NCBI RefSeq assembly: GCF_002217475.1
Contig: NZ_MUHH01000032.1
Location: 40,046-104,045, forward strand
Reading direction: 5' to 3'
DNA length: 64,000 bases
Origin: Flavobacterium tructae
GTDB lineage: Bacteria > Bacteroidota > Bacteroidia > Flavobacteriales > Flavobacteriaceae
Shown piece after piece: positions 8,405 to 15,427 of the stretch. Each line of letters opens with the position of its first letter. Position 1 is the first letter of the stretch. Position numbers and translations under genes: made by a program. Below the pieces are notes generated by a model. The model saw only the letters and a list, made by a program, of their open reading frames with translations. It had not been told where the DNA came from and ran no database searches.

Positions 8405-9658
8405 ATGGAAACAGTTCAAGCAATAAAACAACGATTTGAGATTATTGGTAATGACCCAAAATTAAATCGCGCCATTGAAAAAGCCATTCAGGTTGCTCCA
8501 ACAGATATTTCGGTTATGGTAACTGGGGAAAGTGGTGTTGGTAAAGAAAACATTCCAAGAATTATACATTCGCTTTCACACAGAAAGCATGGTAAATATA
8601 TTGCAGTAAACTGCGGAGCCATTCCGGAAGGAACTATTGACAGTGAACTTTTCGGACACGAAAAAGGGGCCTTTACAGGAGCAACAAGCACTCGTGAAGG
8701 GTATTTTGAAGTAGCTGACGGAGGAACTATTTTTCTGGATGAAGTTGGAGAATTACCTTTAACTACTCAGGTTCGTTTGCTTCGTGTACTTGAAAATGGT
8801 GAGTTTATTAAAGTAGGTTCGTCGCAAGTTCAGAAAACGAATGTTAGAATCGTGGCAGCTACAAACGTGAACCTGTTCAATGCAATCGAAAAAGGAAAAT
8901 TCCGTGAAGATTTATATTATCGTTTAACGACTGTCGAAATTACTTTACCGCCATTGCGTGAAAGAAACGATGACATTCATTTGTTGTTCCGAAAATTCGT
9001 AGCCGACTTTGCGCACAAATACAAAATGCCTCCATTAAAATTAGACGATGATGCGGTACAGCTTCTTCAGAAATTCAGATGGAACGGAAACATTCGTCAA
9101 TTGCGAAATGTGGCCGAACAGATCTCGGTTCTGGAAACCAATCGCGATATTTCATCAGCTACTTTACAATCGTATTTACCTACTGAAGGAAGCAGTCTGC
9201 CTTCTGTTATTAACGATAGTAAAAAAGAAAGTGATTTCAGCACCGAAAGAGACATCTTATACAAAGTGCTTTTTGATATGAAAAGCGATCTGAACGATTT
9301 GAAAAAACTCACTTTAGAACTGATGAAAAATGGCACAAAAGTGCAAGACATCAATCCGAATTTAATTCAGAAAATATATGGCTCTCAGGAAAATGAAAGC
9401 GAAATAGACTTTGAAGAAGAACCAAGAACTGCTGTAATGACACCTACTCCACGCGAGGACAATTATCAGATGCAGGACGACAATTATCTGTTTGCGGAAA
9501 CCATTGAAGAAGAAGAGGTGCTGCGTTTAGAACAGAAAGAAATCGAAATGATCAAAAAGTCACTAGAAAAAAATAAAGGAAAACGAAAAGCTGCTGCAGA
9601 CGAATTAGGCATTTCAGAACGAACTTTATATAGAAAAATTAAACAATTCGATTTATAA
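8405..9658 (+). CDS. Sigma-54-dependent transcriptional activator (AAA+ and Fis-type HTH)
   Basis: Enhancer-binding protein that would use ATP to open sigma-54 promoters. The 417-residue product begins directly with the AAA+ domain: Walker A GESGVGKE (41-48), sigma-54 contact loop GAFTGA (88-93), Walker B IFLDEVGE (109-116) and FREDLYYRL. A variable acidic linker follows. The C-terminus has a Fis-type helix-turn-helix (KKSLEKNKGKRKAAADELG, then ISERTLYRKIK). There is no N-terminal receiver or sensor domain, so activity must be controlled another way. The order with lptE and secG downstream suggests a long housekeeping run; targets are unknown. Confidence 0.93.
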   Translation: METVQAIKQRFEIIGNDPKLNRAIEKAIQVAPTDISVMVTGESGVGKENIPRIIHSLSHRKHGKYIAVNCGAIPEGTIDSELFGHEKGAFTGATSTREGYFEVADGGTIFLDEVGELPLTTQVRLLRVLENGEFIKVGSSQVQKTNVRIVAATNVNLFNAIEKGKFREDLYYRLTTVEITLPPLRERNDDIHLLFRKFVADFAHKYKMPPLKLDDDAVQLLQKFRWNGNIRQLRNVAEQISVLETNRDISSATLQSYLPTEGSSLPSVINDSKKESDFSTERDILYKVLFDMKSDLNDLKKLTLELMKNGTKVQDINPNLIQKIYGSQENESEIDFEEEPRTAVMTPTPREDNYQMQDDNYLFAETIEEEEVLRLEQKEIEMIKKSLEKNKGKRKAAADELGISERTLYRKIKQFDL

Positions 9659-9789
9659 AAATAAATAATTCTCAAATTTTAAATTCCTGGTTTAAAACCT
9701 GAGACAAAAAAATAAAATCCAAATTGCTTCGCCGATGCGCCAGCACTCAAATCCAAATTGTTATATTTGAAAAAAAATGGGATTCCCTA

Positions 9790-9831
9790 AAAACTTGGAA
9801 TTTGGAATTTGAGATTTGGAATTTACCCTCA
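9790..9831. repeat. TTGGAATTTGG word repeat (family C), upstream of lptE
   Basis: Contains AACTTGGAATTTGGAATTTG then AGATTTGGAATTT directly before lptE. Partial inverted matches (CAAATCCAAATTG) lie at about 9716-9761. The same words form strong hairpins at 24869, 44144 and 63800. Confidence 0.6.
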
Positions 9832-9840
9832 ATTGATATT

Positions 9841-10344
9841 ATGAAAAAAATATATTCTTTATTAGCCTTAATGAGCTTGTTCATGCTAAGCGGTTGTTCT
9901 GTTTACAACTTTACAGGAACAGGAAACATCGATGCCAAAACTTTTCAGGTCAACTTTTTTCAAAATAATGCTGATTTAATTGAACCGGGAATTGATCGAA
10001 CTTTTACATTGACCCTACAAGATTTAATTCAAAATCAAACCAATTTAAACCTGGTAAGTAATAGTGGTGATTTAGTTTACGAAGGAGAAATTGTAGATTA
10101 CAGAACCACACCAATGACCGCAACTGCCGATCAGGGAGCTTTTCAAAACCGTTTAAGTATTCGTGTACATGTGAGGTTTACCAATAAAAAGAAGGAAAAA
10201 GACGATTTCGAAAAAACATTTGAATTTTACTATGATTTCCCAGGACAGGGACTACCTACCGGAGCTACTCTAAATACAGCTATTCAGGTTATTTTTGAAA
10301 GAATCACACAAGATATTTTTAACGAGTCACTAGCAAAATGGTAA
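9841..10344 (+). CDS. lptE: LPS-assembly lipoprotein LptE
   Basis: Outer-membrane lipoprotein that plugs and assembles the LptD LPS translocon. From the ATG at 9841 the protein is 167 residues with a lipoprotein signal (LMSLFMLSGCSVYNFTGTG, lipobox Cys19). The rest fits LptE: a beta-rich domain with a lipoprotein-type DLVYEGEIVDYRT and FNESLAKW at the end. A longer in-frame start at 9724 would place 39 residues translated from repeat sequence before the signal peptide, so I rejected it. Gene order with the next ORF and secG is typical of Flavobacteriia. Confidence 0.88.
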   Translation: MKKIYSLLALMSLFMLSGCSVYNFTGTGNIDAKTFQVNFFQNNADLIEPGIDRTFTLTLQDLIQNQTNLNLVSNSGDLVYEGEIVDYRTTPMTATADQGAFQNRLSIRVHVRFTNKKKEKDDFEKTFEFYYDFPGQGLPTGATLNTAIQVIFERITQDIFNESLAKW

Positions 10345-10359
10345 TTAGCTTTTCTGTCG

Positions 10360-10445
10360 AATCATTAAAACTTTTAAGCGTCTAATCGATTAAACAGTGA
10401 AACAAATAAACAATTAACCCCATAAACGATTAAACAATAGAATAA
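10360..10445. repeat. CGATTAAAC / ATAAACAA word repeats (family F)
   Basis: The lptE-to-10446 gap is almost entirely built of the words ATCGATTAAAC, AAATAAACAATTAACC and ACGATTAAACAAT. The reverse complements of these words make up the gap at 36950-37040, and related words occur near 40880-40910. Confidence 0.55.
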
Positions 10446-11786
10446 ATGAATGTAACCGATTATACCTACTTAATGAACAAGCCTGATGCTATTACCGAAA
10501 AGCAGGCAGAAGCATTGGGAAGCGTTTTGAATGAATTTCCTTATTTTCAAAGTGCAAGAGCCTTGCGCTTAAAAGGACTTTACGATCAAAACAGTTTTAA
10601 GTATAATTATGCGTTAAAAGTCACAGCAGCTCATACTACGGATCGTACCGTTTTATTTGATTTTATTACTTCTGAATCTTTCACTTCAATTCAAAGTGAA
10701 TATTACGATAAGAAACTTAGAGACCTTATGGAAATTAAAGTTTTTGACAGTGAGATCGTATCCTTTGAAGAAGTCAAAAAAGCACCGGAAGTACGTGTTA
10801 ATCCAATCGAGCAATCTATTTTGGATTCTATAAAAGAAGCTGCAACAGTAACTTTTGAAGAACCTGTAAAAGGAGAAGAAAAACCTGTCAATCAATTTAT
10901 TGAACAATCAATACTAGATTCTGCACAAGAAGCAGCAGCTGTAACCTTTGAAGAGCCGGTAAAAACAATAGAAAAAGCTGTTGAATCTGTTTCAGAACAA
11001 TTTATTGTTGCCGAGCCTGTAGAAGTTGCTCCAATCATTTTAGAAGAACCTGCAAAAATCGAGCAAACGGAAACAGAGTTGACGGAACAACAACCTGTAT
11101 TACCTCCAACCAAAGAGCCGACACCAACTTTCTTTGATGAAATCGTTGAGGAAGAAATTCAGGAAATAAAACCAGAGGTTAAAGAAGTAAAAGTCAACCC
11201 AGTTGAGCAATCGATATTAAATTCTATAAAAGAAGCAACGACGGTTGTTTCCGAACAACCTGAATTAATCGAGGAACCAAAAGAAGCCGAAGTTCCTGAG
11301 AGTGTAAAAACAGCAGAAGAAAATCTGGAAATAGGACAGCCTTTGGATTTTTCTGTTAACGAAAAACATTCTTTTCAGGAATGGCTGCAATTAGCCAGAA
11401 CGGAACCAATTGACAGAAGCGAAGAAACTTCACCCGAAATAAAAGAGCCCGAAAAAGTAACGGAATCTCCAACAGTAACGGAATCAATTGAAGAAGAGAA
11501 AAAGAAAAAAGCAGAATTGATCGATAAATTCATCGAAACCAATCCGAAGATCTCTCCTATCAAACAAACTGCAATAACGCAGACCGTACAATCAGACCTA
11601 AGCAAAGAAGATAATTCTTACTTAATGACAGAAACTTTGGCCAGAGTATATTTGGAACAAAAAAAATACACCAAAGCAATACAAGCATATGAAATATTAA
11701 TTTTGAAATATCCAGAAAAAATTAGTTTCTTTGCAGACCGTATTTCGGATATAAAGATTTTACAACAAAATAACAATAATATTTAA
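10446..11786 (+). CDS. Repeat-containing protein with C-terminal TPR-like segment
   Basis: A 446-residue protein with no signal peptide, unknown in function but found in Flavobacteriia between lptE and secG. Residues 1-95 form a folded region (TYLMNKPDAIT, FPYFQSARALRLKGL). The middle is acidic and carries degenerate repeats: NPIEQSILDSIKEAATVTFEEPVK, FIEQSILDSAQEAAAVTF and NPVEQSILNSIKEATTV. The last 60 residues (ETLARVYLEQKKYTKAIQAYE and on) look like one TPR unit. The repeats suggest a flexible linker that changes length. It ends 3 bp before secG, which suggests co-transcription. Confidence 0.75.
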   Translation: MNVTDYTYLMNKPDAITEKQAEALGSVLNEFPYFQSARALRLKGLYDQNSFKYNYALKVTAAHTTDRTVLFDFITSESFTSIQSEYYDKKLRDLMEIKVFDSEIVSFEEVKKAPEVRVNPIEQSILDSIKEAATVTFEEPVKGEEKPVNQFIEQSILDSAQEAAAVTFEEPVKTIEKAVESVSEQFIVAEPVEVAPIILEEPAKIEQTETELTEQQPVLPPTKEPTPTFFDEIVEEEIQEIKPEVKEVKVNPVEQSILNSIKEATTVVSEQPELIEEPKEAEVPESVKTAEENLEIGQPLDFSVNEKHSFQEWLQLARTEPIDRSEETSPEIKEPEKVTESPTVTESIEEEKKKKAELIDKFIETNPKISPIKQTAITQTVQSDLSKEDNSYLMTETLARVYLEQKKYTKAIQAYEILILKYPEKISFFADRISDIKILQQNNNNI

Positions 11787-11789
11787 ACA

Positions 11790-12128
11790 ATGAGTACATT
11801 TTCAATTTTCTTAGTTTTAATCACAATAGTTTGTTTTCTATTGATCGTAGTAATCATGGTTCAAAACCCTAAAGGAGGCGGATTGTCTTCTACAATCAGC
11901 GGAACTCAAATGTTAGGTGGAGTACAAAAAACAACTGACTTTTTAGACAAAAGTACTTGGACATTGGCTACTATTTTAATTGCTTTAATTTTACTTTCTA
12001 GCTTAAGCTTTACAGGATCATTAAGCGACAGTGACTCTAAAATCATTGAAAAAACTGAAGCGCCTGCTGCTACACCAGCTGCTCCTGCTCAACAAACACC
12101 TGCTCCGGCAACGCCTGCAGCTAAATAA
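11790..12128 (+). CDS. secG: Preprotein translocase subunit SecG
   Basis: Small membrane subunit of the SecYEG channel. The 112-residue protein has two membrane helices (FSIFLVLITIVCFLLIVVIMV and LATILIALILLSSLSF) flanking the conserved loop QNPKGGGLSSTISG. It ends in an Ala/Pro/Thr-rich tail common in Bacteroidota SecG. A hairpin terminator follows 22 bp after the stop. Confidence 0.95.
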   Translation: MSTFSIFLVLITIVCFLLIVVIMVQNPKGGGLSSTISGTQMLGGVQKTTDFLDKSTWTLATILIALILLSSLSFTGSLSDSDSKIIEKTEAPAATPAAPAQQTPAPATPAAK

Positions 12129-12150
12129 TACATTTCAATATCACTATAAA

Positions 12151-12182
12151 ATGCCAGCCTGTCAAAAGCTGGCATTTTTTTT
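12151..12182 (+). terminator. Rho-independent terminator after secG
   Basis: Perfect arms ATGCCAGC and GCTGGCAT around a 9-nt loop, followed by a T-run. Separates the lptE-secG transcript from groES. Confidence 0.85.
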
Positions 12183-12208
12183 AAGAAATAATGTCAGTTT
12201 TACCAGCA

Positions 12209-12226
12209 TGGCACAGTTTCTGAAAG
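12209..12226 (+). promoter_or_regulatory. Possible sigma-54-like promoter before groES
   Basis: ATGGCACAGTTTCTGAA contains TGGCAC with TG eleven bases on, near to but not a full match for TGGCACG-N4-TTGCW (the -12 GC is GA here). It lies about 50 bp before the groES start. I saw no CIRCE element or TAnnTTTG box in this gap. Confidence 0.25.
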
Positions 12227-12272
12227 TTTCTAGAACATTAAAAAAACGTATAACCTAATAATATAATAAATC

Positions 12273-12548
12273 ATGGCGTTAAACATAAAACCGCTTTCAG
12301 ACCGCGTACTTATAGAGCCTGTTGCAGCTGAAACTAAAACTGCATCAGGAATCTTTATTCCAGATACTGCCAAAGAGAAACCACAAAAAGGAACTGTAGT
12401 TGCAGTAGGAAACGGATCTAAAGATCACACTATGACTGTAAAAGTGGGCGACACTGTTCTATATGGTAAATATGCAGGAACAGAATTAAAACTGGAAGGA
12501 ACTGATTATTTGATCATGCGTGAAGATGATATCCTTGCGATTATCTAA
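12273..12548 (+). CDS. groS: Co-chaperonin GroES
   Basis: Forms the heptameric lid of the GroEL folding chamber. The 91-residue sequence is typical: IKPLSDRVLIEP at the start, TASGIFIPDTAKEKPQKG (the mobile loop), VGDTVLYGKYAG and a final LIMREDDILAII. groEL follows on the same strand but is separated by 580 bp of repeats and an extra gene, which is unusual because the pair is normally almost adjacent. Confidence 0.97.
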   Translation: MALNIKPLSDRVLIEPVAAETKTASGIFIPDTAKEKPQKGTVVAVGNGSKDHTMTVKVGDTVLYGKYAGTELKLEGTDYLIMREDDILAII

Positions 12549-12552
12549 AATG

Positions 12553-12627
12553 GCCGTAAGCTATAAGCTTTAAGCTGTAGGCTTTTCAGAAAGCTTAAAG
12601 CCTATTGCCTAAAGCTTAAAGCTACAA
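12553..12627 (+). repeat. TAAGC/TAGGC palindrome copy 1 (family B)
   Basis: A 75-bp unit starting GCCGTAAGCTATAAGC and ending GCTTAAAGCTACAA. It is partly self-complementary (TTTAAGCTGTAGGC against GCCTATTGCCTAAAGCTTAAA). It repeats at 12981-13055 in the same orientation with about six differences. Confidence 0.9.
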
Positions 12628-12630
12628 AAA

Positions 12631-12987
12631 ATGAGAGATTTTAAAAAATATGACATTTGGCAGCTAAGCCATTCTTTCACCTTAGAGATTTATAAAATAA
12701 CTTCTACTTTTCCAAAAGAAGAAATTTATGGATTAACAAGTCAAATAAGAAGAGCCTCTTCATCAATTCCAACTAATATTAGTGAAGGATGTGGGAGAAA
12801 TAGCGACAAAGAGTTCAATCAATTTCTCAACATAGCTTTGGGTTCTGCAAATGAAACCGAATATCTTTTGATTTTAATTAAAGACCTGCAATATCTGAAC
12901 AATGAAGTTGCAGAAAATCTAATCGAGAAAATCAATAATATAAAAAGCAAAATTTATAAATTGAAGCAAGTACTAATTAAGCCGTAG
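12631..12987 (+). CDS. Four-helix-bundle protein (S23/IVS type)
   Basis: A 118-residue all-helical protein of the family first found as the product of 23S rRNA intervening sequences; Avd of diversity-generating retroelements is related. Seen here: RDFKKYDIWQLSHSF, then FPKEEIYGLTSQIRRASSSI, then the family hallmark PTNISEGCGR, and a C-terminal helix pair ending KLKQVLIKP. The family has a basic surface and probably binds nucleic acid; its role outside rRNA is unknown. The final Pro and stop come from the flanking repeat. There is no reverse transcriptase or variable repeat nearby, so a retroelement role is not supported. Confidence 0.9.
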   Translation: MRDFKKYDIWQLSHSFTLEIYKITSTFPKEEIYGLTSQIRRASSSIPTNISEGCGRNSDKEFNQFLNIALGSANETEYLLILIKDLQYLNNEVAENLIEKINNIKSKIYKLKQVLIKP

Positions 12988-13055
12988 GCTATAAGCTATA
13001 AGCTGTAGGCTTTTCAGGAAGCTTAAAGCATATTGCCTAAAGCTTAAAGCAATAA
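12981..13055 (+). repeat. TAAGC/TAGGC palindrome copy 2 (family B)
   Basis: Direct copy of 12553-12627, starting GCCGTAGGCTATAAGC. It includes the last codon and stop of the four-helix gene and is followed by AATAATAAAA, which also follows the third partial copy. Confidence 0.9.
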
Positions 13056-13088
13056 TAAAATAAATACTAATCCAGTCAGTAGAGAGAG

Positions 13089-13126
13089 CATAAAGCTTAA
13101 AGCCTACTGCCTAAAGCAATAATAAA
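13089..13126 (+). repeat. TAAGC/TAGGC palindrome copy 3, partial (family B)
   Basis: CATAAAGCTTAAAGCCTACT then GCCTAAAGCAATAATAAAA, corresponding to the second half of the 75-bp unit with one TTAAAGC word missing. It abuts the groEL start at 13129 and so forms part of the groEL leader. Confidence 0.8.
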
Positions 13127-13128
13127 AA

Positions 13129-14757
13129 ATGGCAAAAGATATAAAATTTGATATTGAAGCACGTGACGGATTAAAACGTGGTGTTGATGCATTGGCAAAT
13201 GCTGTAAAAGTAACTCTTGGACCAAAAGGTCGTAACGTAATTATCGGAAAATCATTTGGTGGACCAACGGTTACTAAAGATGGTGTTTCGGTTGCAAAAG
13301 AAATCGAATTAAAAGACCCATTAGAAAATATGGGCGCGCAAATGGTTAAAGAAGTAGCTTCTAAAACTAATGACTTAGCGGGTGACGGAACTACAACTGC
13401 TACAGTTTTAGCTCAGGCAATCGTAAAAGAAGGTCTTAAAAACGTTGCTGCAGGAGCAAATCCAATGGATTTGAAACGTGGTATCGACAAAGCGGTTGAA
13501 GCAATCGTTGCTGACCTTGCGAAACAAGCAAAAGTAGTTGGAAGTGATTCTGATAAAATCAAACAAATTGCTTCTATCTCTGCAAACAATGACGAAGTGA
13601 TTGGAGAACTAATCGCTACTGCATTTGCAAAAGTAGGTAAAGAAGGTGTTATTACTGTTGAAGAAGCTAAAGGAACTGATACGTTTGTAGATGTTGTTGA
13701 AGGTATGCAGTTTGACAGAGGATATCTTTCTCCTTACTTCGTAACAAACCCTGAGAAAATGGAAGTTGAATTAGACTCTCCATACATCTTATTATACGAC
13801 AAAAAAGTATCTTCTTTAAAAGAATTACTACCTGTTTTAGAGCCAGTTGCTCAATCTGGGAAACCATTATTGATCATCGCTGAAGATGTTGACGGAGAAG
13901 CTTTATCAACTCTTGTAGTGAATAAATTACGTGGAGCATTAAAAATTGCTGCTGTAAAAGCTCCTGGTTTTGGAGACAGAAGAAAAGCAATGTTAGAAGA
14001 CATCGCAATCTTAACTGGTGGAACTGTAATTTCTGAAGAAAGAGGTTATACTCTAGAAAATACAACTATCGAAATGTTAGGAACGGCAAAAAGAGTTTCT
14101 ATCGACAAAGACAATACAACTATTGTAAGCGGTGCAGGTGAAGCAGATATCATCAAAAACAGAGTAAACCAAATTAAAGGTCAAATGGAGGCTACGACAT
14201 CTGATTATGATAAAGAAAAATTGCAAGAGCGTTTGGCTAAATTAGCTGGTGGTGTTGCTGTTCTTTATGTTGGTGCTGCTTCTGAAGTTGAAATGAAAGA
14301 GAAAAAAGACAGAGTTGATGATGCTTTACACGCAACACGTGCTGCTGTTGAAGAAGGAATCGTTGCAGGTGGTGGTGTTGCTTTATTAAGAGCAAAAGCT
14401 GCTTTGGCTGACCTTAAAGCGGATAATGCTGACGAAGCAACCGGAATTCAAATTGTATCTCGTGCTGTTGAATCTCCATTAAGAACTATTGTTGAAAATG
14501 CAGGTCTTGAAGGTTCTGTAGTGGTAGCAAAAGTTGGTGAAGGTTCTGGAGACTTTGGATACAATGCTAAAACTGACGAATACGTAGACATGCTTAAAGC
14601 AGGTATTATCGATCCTAAAAAAGTAACTCGTGTAGCGTTAGAAAATGCTGCTTCGGTTTCAGGAATGATCTTAACTACTGAGTGCGCATTAATCGATATT
14701 AAAGAAGAAAACGCTGGCGGTATGCCAATGGGTGGCGGTATGCCAGGAATGATGTAA
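13129..14757 (+). CDS. groL: Chaperonin GroEL
   Basis: The 60-kDa double-ring ATP-driven chaperonin. The 542-residue protein has the expected landmarks: VTLGPKGRNVII near residue 30, GDGTTTATVLAQAI near 86 (ATP site), AAVEEGIVAGGGVALLRA near 405 and the flexible Gly/Met tail GGMPMGGGMPGMM. Its leader is the end of the family B repeat array, so translation must start from a site directly downstream of a hairpin-forming region. A strong terminator follows. Confidence 0.98.
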   Translation: MAKDIKFDIEARDGLKRGVDALANAVKVTLGPKGRNVIIGKSFGGPTVTKDGVSVAKEIELKDPLENMGAQMVKEVASKTNDLAGDGTTTATVLAQAIVKEGLKNVAAGANPMDLKRGIDKAVEAIVADLAKQAKVVGSDSDKIKQIASISANNDEVIGELIATAFAKVGKEGVITVEEAKGTDTFVDVVEGMQFDRGYLSPYFVTNPEKMEVELDSPYILLYDKKVSSLKELLPVLEPVAQSGKPLLIIAEDVDGEALSTLVVNKLRGALKIAAVKAPGFGDRRKAMLEDIAILTGGTVISEERGYTLENTTIEMLGTAKRVSIDKDNTTIVSGAGEADIIKNRVNQIKGQMEATTSDYDKEKLQERLAKLAGGVAVLYVGAASEVEMKEKKDRVDDALHATRAAVEEGIVAGGGVALLRAKAALADLKADNADEATGIQIVSRAVESPLRTIVENAGLEGSVVVAKVGEGSGDFGYNAKTDEYVDMLKAGIIDPKKVTRVALENAASVSGMILTTECALIDIKEENAGGMPMGGGMPGMM

Positions 14758-14780
14758 TCGTTCTTTATTTCTCGTACTAT

Positions 14781-14820
14781 AAACCGTCTGGCAAGATTTT
14801 CTGCCAGACGGTTTTTTTGT
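14781..14820 (+). terminator. Rho-independent terminator after groEL
   Basis: Perfect 13-bp arms AAACCGTCTGGCA and TGCCAGACGGTTT with an 8-nt loop, then seven T. Confidence 0.92.
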
Positions 14821-14965
14821 TTTTTCTTGCCACGACACGAGCGACAGTGAGCCGGTAAAGCAATTACGTGAATTCGAAGTAATTTTCTTACTCTCTATAA
14901 CTACTAATTCTCAGGGATTAATTAAATTCGCATCAAACTATTCTTTAACCTAAAAAACATTTAAA

Positions 14966-15082
14966 ATGGAATCTTCAAAAAACAACTCTTATTATATTCT
15001 GCTTGCCATTTTTATTATTATGATAGTTTGTGCATATATGTTTGATAAAGGAGAAATTCTTGGTAGAGCATTAACGAAGTAG
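14966..15082 (+). CDS. Small single-pass membrane protein, 38 residues (predicted)
   Basis: A short frame starting ATGGAATCTTCAAAA encodes a 38-residue peptide: a polar N-terminus (MESSKNNS), one hydrophobic helix at residues 9-26 (YYILLAIFIIMIVCAYMF) and a short charged tail ending ALTK. It is followed 75 bp later by a hairpin and T-run resembling the groEL terminator, which supports a separate transcript. I do not recognise a family. Confidence 0.5.
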   Translation: MESSKNNSYYILLAIFIIMIVCAYMFDKGEILGRALTK

Positions 15083-15157
15083 TTTTATTGAAAAACAGAC
15101 AAAAGCTAATACAGAAACTTAAATTACACTCCAAATACTTCTTTATCCCAACACATA

Positions 15158-15194
15158 AAACATCTGGCAGAAAATTCTAACAGACGTTTTTTTT
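15158..15194 (+). terminator. Imperfect terminator, degenerate twin of the groEL terminator
   Basis: AAACATCTG and CAGACGTTT pair with one mismatch across a 14-nt loop, followed by eight T. The arms and the GGCAGAAAATTCT interior resemble the groEL terminator. It would end the small membrane protein transcript. Confidence 0.55.
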
Positions 15195-15207
15195 ACCGAA
15201 GTTTTTT

Positions 15208-15340
15208 TTGCCACGAATTACACGTTTTTTTTAGCCACAGATTAGAGGATTAAAAAGATTACAATCTATAAGAATCTTTTTAATCTGTGGCAAGATCTTT
15301 CAGATAAAGCATTCGTGAAAATTCGTGTATTTCGTGGCAA
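15208..15340. repeat. Nested palindrome, GCCACGAATTA outside and GCCACAGATTA inside (family A, no ORF)
   Basis: Outer arms TTGCCACGAATTACACG (15208-15224) and CGTGTATTTCGTGGCAA (15324-15340) pair with one mismatch. Inner arms GCCACAGATTA...AAAAGATT (15234-15260) and AATCTTTTTAATCTGTGGC (15273-15291) pair except for 8 extra nt on the left. This is the same word as around the GxxExxY gene, here without any ORF. Confidence 0.85.
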
Positions 15341-15427
15341 ACTTTTTACTTTATGATTGTTTAACATTCTGTTTTTCATTAAAAATCCGGTTATTATTAT
15401 CTTTACAGTTCTTTTTAAAATTTCAAA

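Larger units (their letters stand above)
12553..13126 (+). mobile_element. Repeat-bounded cassette with four-helix gene inside groES-groEL (putative)
   Basis: Two 75-bp family B repeats and a partial third bracket one ORF and fill the groES-groEL gap. The ORF has the orientation of the host operon. The stop codon of the ORF lies inside the second repeat copy (TAG at 12985-12987), which suggests gene and repeat form one unit. There is no transposase. Mobility is inferred. Confidence 0.5.

Noticed and set aside
9724..9840. 39-residue N-terminal extension of LptE
   Set aside because: It would be translated from family C repeat sequence and would bury the lipoprotein signal peptide; the ATG at 9841 gives a standard LptE.
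10360..10445. Possible CRISPR-like array of CGATTAAAC words
   Set aside because: Words are short and irregularly spaced with no uniform spacers, and no cas genes are present.
12631..12987. Four-helix-bundle gene as Avd of a diversity-generating retroelement
   Set aside because: No reverse transcriptase, template repeat or variable repeat in the vicinity.
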